Assembly: GCA_024349245.1 (NCBI GenBank)
Contig: JALDNG010000501.1
Coordinates: 246,868-310,867 of the forward strand
Length of the DNA: 64,000 bases
From: Neodontobutis hainanensis
Taxonomy: Eukaryota; Chordata; Actinopteri; Gobiiformes; Odontobutidae
Direction of reading: 5' to 3'
Below, in pieces: positions 1 through 13,166 of this stretch. The notes under the pieces were generated by a model. The model saw nothing but the letters and a program-made list of their open reading frames with translations. It searched no databases and was not told where the DNA came from. How positions within the stretch are numbered: the first letter of the stretch is position 1; each line of letters begins with the position of its first letter. The translations under genes were made by a program, and so were the position numbers.

Positions 1-207
1 ATATGGTATACATTCACGCGGGAGGCTCCATGTATTGACTGGGCGCGATGGATCTTTGTAATAATCAGAGAAACTCGTCGAACGCCGAAAGCAGGAGAAA
101 TTGCATCTTTTGATTTGATAGAAGCACATTAAACCATGTTTAGTCTCTCAGATACAAATACTGCAAGGTTAAAACATATAGAAGCAAGATATATAACAGG
201 TTCCCAT
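1..207 (-). CDS. Unrecognised spliced gene, runs off the left edge (candidate)
   Basis: The first 210 bases are richer in G+C than their surroundings. On minus, an ATG at 207 opens a frame that stays open across three GT-AG introns of 37, 28 and 21 bp, all phase-consistent (first donor near 197, with a pyrimidine-rich TTGCAG acceptor). The spliced reading is about 35 residues, beginning MGTLFVSERLNMMQFLLL, and ends in a possible donor or stop close to base 5, so the gene may continue outside the window. I do not recognise the protein. A plus-strand frame is also open over bases 1-132, so strand is not certain. Confidence 0.28.
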
Positions 208-641
208 CGTAGGAGGGCTAGAACTGTTCACCGAAGTTCACGATACATTATGATACATACACTATAAATGTATTACATATATTTTGTGGAATATTAACGA
301 AATCATTCCAAGTCTGTGAAAACGAAATAACTCCAGATAAATCTATAAACAAATTTAATCATTAAAAACAGGCAGAGTTATAATAATTATCCAAATCATA
401 TATATAACGGTTGCTTTAAGAGTTAAAACATCATCTAAGTTTTCCGTATAATATCCCTTCGAAAATAGACTATATGCTAAAGTTAGAAAAGCGCCACAAT
501 GTTAAATAATTATATTATATCTGATACCCATCCAACCAAAAGAAATTTATCATGTACAGCCTTTTTTAGATGATACTATACAGTGAAATTCAAGGCGACT
601 ATCATGAATTTATGATATGGTCAACAAACTAACGCCTCTCT

Positions 642-1059
642 TCATCGTGTTACAACAGTTCGATCTTCATTGATTCTACCTTTCGTTCCGTCCATCGCCG
701 TTTGTTCAAGGTCTCATCTTAATGGCCTTCGACGTAGGTACAGAATTATATATATCCCTTGTGCATATTGGTTGATGAGTGGTAAAAATGAAAATCTTAC
801 TTGAAATTGTTTAACTATGGAATTATTCTTGGATGCCAAATTTTACTACCTCGGATTTCGAATAATAACTTATATCTGCAATCAGACACGAATTTCCAGA
901 AAGTCATCTGCACAGATGCTACTCTCATCTTAATCAATCCATATATCGTAAAATATGCTAAATTCAACAAAATGAAGATAATTGCTTGATAATTTTATCA
1001 ACTATGCAGCTTCTAACAGTTGTGACGATTTTATATATACATGAGGCTATATTATTCAT
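642..1059 (-). CDS. Unrecognised small protein, possibly two membrane segments (candidate)
   Basis: Start ATG at 1057-1059, stop at 642-644. Open stretches join across an upstream intron of about 56 or 83 bp (acceptor ambiguous), a 35-bp intron (GTAGTA...CATAG) and a 21-bp intron, giving roughly 100 residues. The reading has a hydrophobic N-terminal segment (about residues 6-24), a basic and aromatic stretch containing MTFWKFVSDCRYKLLFEIR, a second hydrophobic segment containing INQYAQGIYIILYL, and a charged tail ending in TVVTR. The composition is protein-like but the family is unknown. The support is frame continuity, not homology. Confidence 0.33.
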
Positions 1060-1896
1060 TTTATCAAAACTGATTTTTTATGAATCCTTACACGCTTTTT
1101 TATGATACTTCGAAAGAACTTGTATGTCGCTTTATGACACTAATTTATTGAATCTCGCCATCGAAAGACATTTGAATATATAAGGAAGACAAATGACGAG
1201 TTGGAAAGTTATAAAGGTGCCTCGAGACTTTTTCGTGAACTTTCATCCAAATATGTGTATTCGTATTAGTTATCAAATCTAAATTCGCATTTTTTATGAC
1301 AGATGCAGAGATTTGTCTAAATTATAAAAGAATTAGATAAAGGGAATTTACCGACCCTGCGAATTTAATTACGATACATTTAACGCGTGGAAGCTTCAAA
1401 AATTTAATTTATTACTTTTTCAAGGGAAAATACTATTCGGCATTATTCGAAACATGTCTTTTATCTCCTCACATGAGTCATCTTGGAGCCATTTCTTTTT
1501 TCGAATTTGTATTTATTGTTTTCTGCATTTTTATCATAATATCAAAAGCTTTGTGAAAGTTCATGTTAATTTGTTTCCATGATAATTTTTAATTTTATAT
1601 ATCTTCTTTGAACAATATATTCATAAAATACGAACCATTTTGATTCGATGAGTCAGCAAAGATAGCTGTCTAAAAATTTTCATCTTATTAGTGCTTCACA
1701 TTGATGTTATTTTGTAGTTGTTAATATATTCTAGTTTTACATTGTTTATGATTGATAAAAACTTCACGCTTTGGTCTAAAAATGTTAAGAAATAATAACG
1801 AATACAGGACTAAGTTGTGACGAGTGCACAGAGCATTTTTGGTTGTTTATCCATATGTTCTGGACATAAACTATTGTATGTATGGACAGGAGCACA

Positions 1897-2214
1897 TTAT
1901 TGAATTTTTGTCAGTAATGTTTCATATAATAAGTATAAAATTGACAACATATAACTAGGATGCTGATTTATTCGAGATGAAAACGATTCCATCCATACCG
2001 GAGTGGCCAATGAATGAAGAATATAGATTAAGTAAAACTCTTTCGGTTCTGTTGAAAAATGCCAGACATATTCAATAAAGGTGGTTATTAGATAATTCAT
2101 GATAAACTAACATATTGCAGGTGGTTACGATATATTAATAATATATATTTTATAAATGACCTTACGTGTCCTCCTCGGAAATACCGCCCACAAAGTAATA
2201 ATCAATTTAAACAT
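1897..2214 (-). CDS. Unrecognised small protein (candidate)
   Basis: ATG at 2212-2214 opens a hydrophobic N-terminus (MFKLIITLWAVFPRRT) that reaches a strong donor (C/GTAAGG) at 2165. An acceptor (TTTTTCAACAG) at 2049 leads in phase into a 50-codon open frame ending at TAA 1897. The intron is 117 bp, longer than most here. An alternative donor inside exon 2 would replace the C-terminus. The antisense strand of the same stretch is also open for about 35 codons, so strand and model remain uncertain. No family recognised. Confidence 0.3.
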
Positions 2215-2607
2215 GAACACTAAAATCTTTTTCAAACATACCCAATATTTCAATGACAGAATTACTTCTTTTTGAGGTAATTTTTTAAATTACATTCATA
2301 TAATAACTATTAGTAAGCGTGTGTCGTTTGAGTAGAATCGCAAAATGATGAAAAAATAAATTAAGTTTTTAAATTAGTTTTTGACTGTTGTCTTTGTAAT
2401 TACCAAAGCAATTCACAAGTATTTGTACGATCTATTTATGTTTTTTTTATTTGGAATACAATCAACAGAGGTTAAGAACTTTGAAGTTATCACATTTTTA
2501 CGACTAAACACGACCAGAAAATCTTTTTGTAGTTTTGCGTTTTGATTGCGCGTTGAAAACATTTAAATTAGGTCATAGTAGGAATGTGAAAAAAAGTTAT
2601 TCCTCAA

Positions 2608-3016
2608 ATGATGTGGTATTTTCGAAAATATACTTTTTGGAAATTCTCAACAAATTATAAGTACACGCAGAAACACCAAATTGATCCTGGCCAGGTTCAA
2701 TCGTTTGTCGAGCTATCTGAAGCTTTTACTCAAATTAGCTCCTAAAAGACTATGACTCGTATGAATGGGCGCTTTAATAGAGGACAAACAGATGAACTTT
2801 TTGTCGGGGGGAAAATCTCACAACGCCTAAGCGCATATCTGTCTGAGCAGAAATGCTTTCTGCAGGTTAGGTCACTTACTGTCAAAATACAAGTAGACGG
2901 AGATTCGCCTATGTTCGTATATAGGTTGACTGGAGGTAGAATTTTCACCTTGGTTTGATTTATCTTTGTCTTTTAAACTGTCAACAGGATATTTCGACCA
3001 AAGACAAGTTCATTAA
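2608..3016 (+). CDS. Unrecognised ~100-residue protein, four exons (candidate)
   Basis: ATG at 2608 (a second ATG follows directly). Exons 2608-2694, 2739-2758, 2781-2935 and 2988-3016 are separated by GT-AG introns of 44, 22 and 52 bp. Each junction keeps phase and removes an in-frame stop, and exon 3 carries a long open frame (DSGQTDELFVGGKISQRL...). The central part has a beta-strand pattern (GGKISQR, FLQVRSLTVKIQVDGD) faintly like an OB fold; that is an impression, not an identification. If the last intron is not used, the protein ends at 2958 instead. Confidence 0.42.
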
Positions 3017-4342
3017 TATATTTCCTTTCACTTTTCATAAAGAAGTTTAATTTTAATGAGTTTGTTTGAGCAATTAGCTATTTTTGGAGTTTTTATCAAA
3101 ACTAAATGTTTTGAATAGATCTTAGCGAATACACTGAAAAAGATAAGGAGGAAATTTAAGCATATTTTGCATATTACGATAAATCTCCCAGTTTGTGTTA
3201 ATATGTTAGGAAGAACATGACAATACATTCATTGAATATTAAAGTTTCTTGACGAAAGTCATGCGTTACAACATATAAACAAATGGACATTAAGCTGAAT
3301 CAAGATAGCTGACAATTAGAACTCATGGATGTTCAACATAAAAAAACTTCGAATCTGTTTAAAAGTTTTGGTTTTTGAAGCACAGAAATGAAGATTTAAT
3401 CAAAGTGTCCGGGAATAAAGGTAAATGTATTGGTTAAATTTTTATGATTACTGTAAATCCAATGACATTTCTTTTGATGTTCATTCACTTAACAGAAGCG
3501 AAACATCGAAATTTAGAAGAAAAATAACGTATTCGTAATATTCACGTGGCGAGAAAGTTGAAAACTCGCACATGTGATCCATTATGTATACATTGAAAAA
3601 CATTGGGGTCATATTTAATTTTAAATAACTCGACTTTTGACTAAACGCCACAAATCAAAAAAACAAGACTTGTGTTGCATTCAATCATTTAAACTTAAAA
3701 CAAATGAAAAAAACTGTTTTTCCAAAATTTTTTGGAAGGGCGGTTTAGGCCGTGGCGAAGAAGGTTGTCTTAAATTGCGCCTAATTATCAATTCAATATT
3801 CCAAGTTTTTTAAAAGATAGGAAGTCTTTTTTATGGTTTAATTAAAGCATTATAAGTGTATGTGATAGATAAGCTTAAGTTTTTACATAAATTACTTCCA
3901 GTAAAGCGTAATGAGATCTAGAAATTCACGAAGCACAAATAACATAAGTGATTGAAAAAAATACTGATAAAAATTAAGAGTAGAGAGATTATATGAACAA
4001 ATATCAAACGATAACAAGGATCAACAAATTGTTTGTAAAAATGGTAACTAGTCAACCTCAAATAAAGATAAAAAACAACATTGTTGCCATTTACTCATTG
4101 TATTATTAATTTTTTATAAAAATGACATTCAAAATGTTTTAAAGCTGTTAGATATTGAAAGCAGAGATGATCATATAAAAATTAAATTGACTTTCGAATG
4201 AATATTTTGAGATGATACAAGCAAGTGACGTTTAATGAAGAATCTTTGAAGTAAAATTAGCAGCTGCATTAAAGTTGAAAATGTATGATTTGTTTAAAAT
4301 TAAAATTTGAACAAAAAACTCATTGCAATTTACGAAAAATTT
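3017..4342. other. AT-rich interval, nothing assigned
   Basis: No convincing exon chain, repeat or RNA gene seen. A short GC-richer patch at about 3735-3785 is too small to interpret. Confidence 0.5.
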
Positions 4343-4367
4343 CGCCTCCACCCAGACTCGAACTGGG

Positions 4368-4400
<33 letters not shown>

Positions 4401-4416
4401 GTTGCGCCATGGGGGC
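4343..4416 (-). tRNA. tRNA-Asn (anticodon GTT), copy 1
   Basis: Reads on minus as a full 74-nt cloverleaf including the discriminator base. The D-arm/A-box region (TGGCGCAACCGGTTAGCGCG), the anticodon stem-loop with GTT, and the T-arm with GTTCGAGTC are all present and identical to the second copy at 30868. Only the acceptor stem differs: 5' GCCCCCA against 3' TGGAGGC pairs at six of seven positions with one C-A mismatch. No intron. It may be functional with a weakened stem, or a decaying duplicate; the intact A and B boxes argue it can still be transcribed. Confidence 0.9.
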
Positions 4417-7400
4417 CATGGGTACGGTTGATATATTTAAAATATATAATTGTCGAACGTAAAACAATTTTTGATGATTTTATCAGAATAAACCGTTAAT
4501 TTGTTTTATAAATTATAAAGAATATTTTACTCAGGGTTTTATCACAACATAACTTTCCAATTCTTTGTTCTAAATTATTTTTGTCCATAAATTATTCATG
4601 TTATTAGTGGATTTATGGTCATATTTTTTTTATAATTGTGACTTATTATCATAAATTTTAGACTTCATAAATATTGTTGATCTAGAGCAAAATCTTTGTA
4701 TTTTAAAATGAATCTTTTTGTTATAAATAAACCTGATCAAAATGTAAAGTGATAAATATTTTCATATTTTTTAGATGTTTTTGATAAAATAAAATTGTGT
4801 GAGTTGCTGATGATATCAATTTAAATGTAGGTGTGTTCTTTCCTTTAAGGGAACTGTTTCAAGAATGGTTTTCTATTCTAGGTTTGGTAAACGTTCACAT
4901 CTGTATATATAGAAACCAATCATATGTTTAGAACTGTCTTGTTGAAATTATCATACGGGTCATTTAAAATCAACTATATTTATTCAAGACATCCTGATAT
5001 TTAGAATTTTTGTAAATATGAAATTTTTTTTACCTTATTATGGCTAACTTAAAATTGTAGACAAATTATCCCCACTTCTTTATACTTTATATCGAATGAA
5101 TATTCCCTAAAATGATTTCGTTTCCTGTATTTTTGTGTTCTTTTGAATTATTTCAAACAAAATATAAATTGTCACCTTCGTTTTTTTTAAATCTATTTAA
5201 TTATTTTTTTAATTCTGATCGATGAAACTTTTACTTTTTGTGATTTTTTAAGCAACATGGAATGATGCCCGCGAGATTAAAACGATTCTGCCATATTATT
5301 TCATGTTTTTTAATTATAAATTAGATAAATATTAAATCGTATGAATCAATTTTTTATGTATGTATTTTCGAAATTGAAGAAAAAATTATCCGTTGGATTT
5401 TTAACATGGAATTTCCGAATTTACCACGGTATTTTTGAAGCATTAGCATTCAATAATTTTTACTGGTTAAAAATTCAAAATTATGTTTAAATTGTTAACA
5501 ACCACCACTAGTGGTGTTTTCTCCTCAATCGGCTTCTTATAAAATAAATAAAAATCTTTAATAAAAATGATTATGAAAATATATTAAAAATTACCTTTCT
5601 TAACTTACTATGAAAATTTGTTTGCATGAAATTTTAACGGTTACAGAACAGACTAGCTTGAGTTTTATTTGCGCTGCATGAAATTCATTGTTATCTATGT
5701 TATAACTGAATCGACGCAACGTCATTTATTTATGAAGTATACTTGTCAATTTTTTCTTCAAAAATTAAAACATAAAAATTGAAAAAACGCTGGAATATAA
5801 TTATGGTGATGTCATTTAATTTTATAAATTTAGTTTATTTAAGATATATCGAAATTTGATAATGATAATTTTTCGCTTATTAAAATTTATCTGTTCAATT
5901 ATAATATTTAAAAACTTTTTTTAGTTTAAATCCCTATGATTTATGACATGTAGTTTTAAGGTTGTATAATTAAATAAAGTTTTAAAAAATTGTTTATTTT
6001 ATCAGAAAAGAAAAATTATATACTTTTGTGAGTATTTATCGAAAAATCGTCATTTCAGAGGAGATAAAATTAAACAATTCGATTTCGTTCTCAATTTTTA
6101 TTTTTTCACGATTGCTGAACATTAATAAATACATATGGATCAACAAGCTTTGAAAATAAACTTACGACTGTTTCGAATCGCTTTAAATTTGTTTTTTTTC
6201 ATAAATTTTAACTTCAAAAGTTTCGAATTAAAATTTACTTCTGTGAGAATTCTGGCTATTTCACTGTGTTATTTGAAACGACTTTTCCTTATTTCTTTTA
6301 TTCTTAAGCATAAAACAATTATTTCAAAAAATAAAATCTGAAAATTAGATATCATTTTTGATGTAAAAGGTGTAATTTTGATAAATTGTCCATAGTTGTT
6401 TCAAGAAAAGGAAATGTGATACGACTTTAACGTATTTTATACATTTACATGACACATAAGTATGCTGTTAATTTCAATAGATTAATTTATTATTGTGGTA
6501 TTTCGATAAAGTTAGTCATTTTAAAGTGACATGAGTCAACTCTACTCAAGAAATTTAGAAGTTAAACCTTATATTATCAATTTCAAAATTCTTTAAAGGA
6601 ACAATTAAAGGTAAAATGGCGCTATATACCGATATTGCGCAATTGAAATATTTTAACTAATCAATATTTTGACTTTAATGCTAGAACATATCGTCTTAAT
6701 GTTATCTTTGCAAAACTGGTTTAAATCTAAACTTTAGGTTAGTTTAAATTTTTCTTCATTGAATCGAATAACTGAAATTAATAACAACCGTCTCGTCTCT
6801 TAATTCTCAGCTAAGAATATCTCTTGACAATAACAACGAATAGAACATTTCAATATTTATATAATGATAAACAGATTTCATAGTGGTTTCGACTTATCCA
6901 GACACAATATTCTGGCTTATCTGACTTCTATGTTCATGAACATATAATAAAGGACTTAAGAAAATGACAAAAATTTTGATCTTAATGGTGTACCAAAAGG
7001 GAATTTTATGCAATTATAATATTTTTGTAATTTATGATTGAATTATTTAATGCAAAGAAAAGAGGCCACTCTAAAACATTTTGATTCTAAACTCTGTGGA
7101 AATGTCTATTTTATGTTGTTTAAATGTTAGTGGATAGAATGAGCATAAATAAAGTCGACATAAACTAAGGCGCGCGCGCGAATACAATATTATTAAACTA
7201 ACATATATTTTTTGTTAAACAAACATTTAATTGAAACTATAAGATTAAATTGAGTAATTTTTAAAATAAATATAATTACATCAAGAATTTGATTCCACGT
7301 ATTAAATTGCACAAATTATCAAGTCGTCGCTTAATCTCAATAGCTTTTGGTTAAGACTAAACTTTGGCTTGAAGAATATTAACTAGCATAATTACATTTA

Positions 7401-10400
7401 TGATAGATTTGTCTCGTTTTCATAATTTGTTTTATAGAGCTAATACGTATCTATAACTTGGTTATCCAGAAATATAGTCTTAATTAAAATTCTTTAAAAA
7501 TTTTTATTTCAGTTTGACAACAGGAAATAGTTTGATGTTAATCAACCAAATATTTAAAAATGAAAAAGCATAAATAGTTAAAATTACAGCATTTTGAAAG
7601 TTTTTCCGTATTTTCACAGGTTCAACAGTTCTTAAATGCAGCGAGTGTTTCTTTTATGTAATGGTCCATTCAATCAAAGTTTAGATATTCTGACATCCAA
7701 AACTAAATTACATTTGAAAATTCTTTTTAATTTTGAGTTATTTTGTTTTTCCAAGCCAAGTTACGAAATATTTAACATATGATCATGCATTCAGTGGCGG
7801 CTTTAAATCTCAATCCATGTTATTGAATTACAATCTTGGCGGGAAAATAGACAATTTTTCTATTCTGTATTCCAAAATATATCTTCATGTATCTTTTTAT
7901 TATTTGGCCTTATGAAGCTTAAAAATTTTAAATTGAGAAAAATATTGAAAATACGTGAAAGGCATGTTTGAATCTTTTCAATTAAATTTAAAATCCCCTT
8001 TGTGTTCAAAAAAAATAATTTATTGAAGTTTAGAATTAAAATGACCAAGCTAATGAAGATATAAAAACACCGATAAATATTTGTAGTTGGAATATTACTC
8101 GATTAAGATTAAGCGCCTTCAACTTAATGGTTTGAAACTAAATTTCAATCAAGTTAAAAGATTATTGATGTTAGATCCTGAAGTGAGAAAAACGAGAATA
8201 ATTTTCTGCATCATTCAAAAATTATATTTAGTCCTGAAATTCAATATGGAGGAAAAATACGAGTTTGCGCAAGTTTTTTTCCTCTATCTATGAATTTCAG
8301 AGTTGTAAGAATTTTTATTTAAAAAAATTTCTCAAACTCTGGCTCCACTTTCGGACTGTTAATATTTCAAGATCTTATTAATTCAATGTAAAAACCATTG
8401 ATTTTCCTTGTACCTATTGAGTAGATTTGGTAAAAGAATAATGTTTGAAAATAGGAAGTTATCAAATTATAAATTGCAATATACCAAAAGATTCTCTTGT
8501 TTAACTCATAAATAATCTACAATTCCATTGAAAAGTTTGAAAGTTTTCAAAAATGTTTAAAAATTACAAAAACGAAGATACTACATTTTCAAAGGATTGA
8601 AGTTCTAGAGAATTGGCTGTTTTATCTTGGTTAAAATAGGATTCTTTGGCCGTAACATGGCTGAATGAGAGTGTTGTAGAGGGTAGAAACCCCATTTTAC
8701 AAGCCCTCCATGTGAAGTCATGTAATCTTAAGCGATTTAGAAAAAACCCGTACTATTCACGCTAAATTTTCCTACATAGCTGTATTATGAACGACTAAGT
8801 TACCATGTTTACACTCCCATACATTAAAAAGTTTATTATCATGCATATACCGGGGTTTAGAAGTATTTTTTAAGCGAATCGGAGATTTTATTGATTAATT
8901 ATTGAAACGATACTAAATACAAAAAATCATGTGGCTCGTTTGTAACTGTAAAATCCCAGGAATAATTGTCAAAAAATATTTTTTACTGGCATCACAAATG
9001 ATATATTATAGTCAAACCGCACGCCATTATCGTTCTATTCGCGAGTAATACTCCCTTATTTCATAATATTGGCCTAAATAAAGCTTAATTTAATTTTATT
9101 TTTTTTAGAAGTTAGGTGGTAATAAAAGGTGTTGGATAATAGATCTTATAATTGACAGAAAAATAAATTGCTTTTATTTGTGTTGAATTTTTCGTTTTTA
9201 TAAATATTAACATTGAATGTCTTGAAAATGTTGAGTGTAGACGTATCGATGTTTCCTATATACTGCGCAATCGTAAAATTGGATTAAATTTTTTGAACAA
9301 TAATTATTTAAATCGTACAATTTTTCAGTGAATCTAGGAATTTAAAGAAAATTATTCTCAAAATTAAGTTAAGTGGATTAAACCCAAAATGACCTAAGCA
9401 CCACATTTCCTACAAAATAAAAATTATTTATTCTATTTTTATTTGCTTTAGAACACACTATGAGAAGAAATTTATAAATTACATAAATTGTTTATGTTAT
9501 AGACAACATAGTCTCGTGCTTTAAGTTTGACGCCTTTGCTTTTTAGAATGCGACAATAAATTATTGTTTATCGCACATAAATCATTTAATTACAAATTCT
9601 TGAGATGTTATTGAAGGATTTTTGGTATTTTTAGATTCTTATTAAATTTACAACAAGCATAATTTCCCTAAGTTTGAAACATGTGTAGAATAGGCCTAAT
9701 TTCACTGAATAGTTGATTTTGCAAATAAATTCTTAGTCACTCTCTTCATTAGATTTTAAATGAGGAGTTTGAATAAAGAATATTTGTAAAAGATTCAAGT
9801 CACCTGATAAAAATGGGACTGAAATAGTTAAAAATAAGGTATGAACGATTGATATTAATAACTTCCTTTTATATTGGTTAAAACGACCTTTAGAACTGTC
9901 ATCAGCAAAAATCTTTGAAGTGGATCAAATTGGTTAAATGTGGAGGTTTTAGTGGTAAAGTATAAAACAATGAAGTTATGTAACTTTTCGTTATAATCAA
10001 CTGTTGTGAGGAATCTTTTTTAATTTTCGATTTTACCATTAATCTGATAAGTCTCCAAAATTTTATGAAATAGTTGGCTTGTTTTGTCAAACTACTTCAG
10101 CTGGTGGTGAAAGATTACGCTCACTTTTTAGGTAATAAAAAAAACTATCGTATTCGAATCATTCAAATAATTCTCAAAACCTTTGAATGATTTATTATTG
10201 ATATTCTGGTATAAAAATAAAGGAGGTCAAAATTAATTTCTCTAACATTGCGAGTTAAAAATCCTTCCTGGAAAATTGTCTTTTTGTTAATTATAATTTC
10301 TACTGAAAATGACTAAAAATTTCAAAATATTTTGCAGTATATTTAAATTCCACTTTTAAAACATCTGCGCAATCGTCATGATAAATAAATATTAGTTACA

Positions 10401-13100
10401 TTTGAGGCTTAATGATCTCATAAAATCACGAAAGTTAATTTAAGTTCAAAAATTTCTCAAATTTAGTAAAAATTTTAACGTTTTTATTTCCGTGAGTTTT
10501 TTTCAGGAAACAATCTTATCAAGTATCATAATAATTCAAATAGATACCATATTTCATATCAGATGCATGCCAAAAACCTAATCTGTCTATAATGAGCAAA
10601 ATTTTAAAATAGAATGTAAAAACGAGGAATAACAAAAATGTAATATTTTTAGAAGTTAAAAAAGCGACTCACTGTAAGATAAATTTGAAAATAATAGGTA
10701 AGCGCAACTCTGAATTAAATTATTTTTTTCTTGTTTCAGGTCACATTGGATCAAGTTGTAAAACTAGGTTTATTTAAATTTCAATTTCGCTTTTTGGATG
10801 GTTAACGATTTATTCATAACCTGGGAAATGGATATGTAGCCGTATGTTTGTTTCAAACATAAGCTATAATTTTTCATATCTTATTAAAGCAGTCTTCATT
10901 TTAAATAATATGACAGCGAACACGGGTTGCAGATCCTCTTGTTTGATTATATGCTCCAATAGATTTAAATTTTGAGAGTCAAGGAGTAAATATGGTTTCG
11001 TAATTTTAAAAATCGAGTTTATGCGTACTCATTTTTATTTTCACTTCACATTTTAACCTAAAACTAGGCAATGCTGGAAAACTTTACTTCCATTTTTTAC
11101 AAGATTAAACGATCATGAAAAAAGAAAATCTTCCTGTTCAAAGTGTTGGTTTAAAATCTGATCAACTTTTTGGTTTAATTTAAATTATAATAGCCAAGTC
11201 TATAAATTTTTTTTGAATTTTTTTTTTGAAAAATTCCGCCATTACATCGCATGAATGTGGAAAATTCGTGGTTTAGGAATCGAACCACAAAACGGTTAAA
11301 AATAATATAATTTATTTCAACGTCTATCAAAATAACGTGATTAAAATAGCGTTATTAGAAATAAAAAATATTTGGTTCAGTTAAACTTTTTTTATATCTA
11401 ATTTCCGGTCCTTTTTAAGTAAACATACTTTGAAGATAATTGCCATTTCATGAGTAACGCTCTTGAGAAACCCAAAGTAATATTATACTTCTTAAGAAAA
11501 GCTTACAACTCGGAAAATTTCGAATCAAGGCATAAATGGAAGTTTGAAAAACAAACTAATATATTTTAAATCGATAAAGGCGTACATTATATCAGCCGAA
11601 AACTCAACAAAATAATCGACGTACATTAAATTTCTGAATTTTCAGTCAATCTCTGCGTTATGCGAAATCTGACACCTTTTGTAAAGATATATATTCGTTG
11701 AGTTTACGAATCTAATTCTGAGTGAATTTTTTCAAACGATAAGTTTATAAAAACCAAAAACTGAGGCTATCCCACACATAAACCAATTGAAGTTACAGAT
11801 TTCCAAAAATTACTCTCTTTTGCACCCCTTTGCAAGATTATGTAAGATTTTCACAAATGAATTGGATTTTAAATACAACTGCTGGTTAGCTTAAGTTAGA
11901 CTCAATTCGCAATTTATAAGTCTTTTCTTAAATTTAATCCAAAGGTACTTTCCCTATTTTCCTTATGGACAAATGTGATTTTTATAATTAGACTTTTCGG
12001 AATGTTTTCTTTTAATTTTTACTTCCCTATCAAAATGGATTTTAATTTTTTAAAAAGGAAACACGAATGGACAAAATCAAAGTTCATACATTTAAATAAT
12101 TGTCGAAATTCTTCGGATACCTATAACAGACATTTGATCGTAATAGACCTCAATTTAGTAAACTAACGTAAAAATATTAAGCACTGGCGAATAATTTTTT
12201 TACAAATTATCTATTCAAAAATATCTCTATGAGGGTTATTGCGGTGGAAGAAAAATCCACTTTGGATTGATAGTAAGTCTTCCAGAAATTTGAATGAAAT
12301 TAAAAAAAGAATGAGTTAGGATGACGCTATAAATGGCTCCATTTGTTGATTTCAAATAATCTATACATGCAGGAAGTACCACAAATAATAGTTAATCGCG
12401 CAAGCGTATAAATTACGGAAACAAGCCAAAAAGTTTGTTGGCGAATTTTCCCTTCCCGAAAATAAAATTCGCCTCATATTTAACGATTGTATCTTAAACA
12501 TGAAATGCCACTGTTTCATGTTAATATGGACACGCGTGCGTTTTATAATTTACCATATTTTTAAACAAAGTTTTAAACCCAAATAATTTTAAACTTAAAT
12601 TCATTCAAAATAAACTAGATGTAAGCAATAGGATGTACGATGGTATTAAGATGGTTTTCTCACGATAAACCGGTATTCTTTTCCTTTTCTCAATATTGGC
12701 AGTTTTGAATCTCATCAAAACCTTTCATAATTTGATTATTTGTTCAAATATAGTGCTTAACTCACGATTATTATAAACCCAACAAGAGTATTTTGATTCT
12801 AAATTAAAAATAGATTAAATTTAATTCTCATTAATTGCTAATTTTACTGCTGTAAATTTATCATACAGACCGCCTAAAGGATTCATCAGAATATTTTAAT
12901 TTTTAAAACTCGTTCAACGCATAAATGATTTATAATGCACCTTTTATAAAAAATAGCAATATTAAAACAAGTTTAAATTGGCGCATGATCAGGATTCAAT
13001 AAAACTAACAAAACTACTGAAATTACCTCAATCAGCGATTGATGAAAAAGGTCAAAATGAGTAAACCCACGGTTCGAATGTGAAATAACCGCCTTTTTGG
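4417..13100. other. Long AT-rich interval with no gene assigned
   Basis: Almost 9 kb with poly-A/T runs and scattered open frames of 60-70 codons rich in F, L, I, K and N that look like chance. A CG dinucleotide run lies at about 7170-7182 and a 14-base palindrome (CACCACTAGTGGTG) near 5502. Short spliced genes cannot be excluded, because I did not search every splice combination here. Confidence 0.45.
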
Positions 13101-13114
13101 AGGCGACCGGCCCA

Positions 13115-13123
13115 CCGCCAAAA
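13115..13123 (-). promoter_or_regulatory. E2F-like site upstream of the DP gene
   Basis: On minus the sequence is TTTTGGCGG, close to the E2F/DP consensus TTTSSCGC. It sits about 45 bp before the DP start codon in a local GC-rich island (about 13090-13130) inside otherwise AT-rich DNA, consistent with a core promoter. Autoregulation of a DP gene by E2F/DP would be plausible, but a nine-base match is weak evidence. Confidence 0.35.
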
Positions 13124-13166
13124 CTTCGCGATTCAGTTTCAATTACCATTAAGAATATTTGCAGTT

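Noticed and set aside
2742..2948. Minus frame of 68 codons overlapping the 2608-3016 gene
   Set aside because: The plus frame is extended by three phase-consistent introns; the minus frame is isolated.
6135..6341. 68-codon plus frame
   Set aside because: Low-complexity F/L/I/K composition, no splice partners and no start context; expected by chance in AT-rich DNA.
7165..7185. CG dinucleotide run as a possible CpG island or Z-DNA promoter
   Set aside because: Only about 12 bases long, with no gene beside it.
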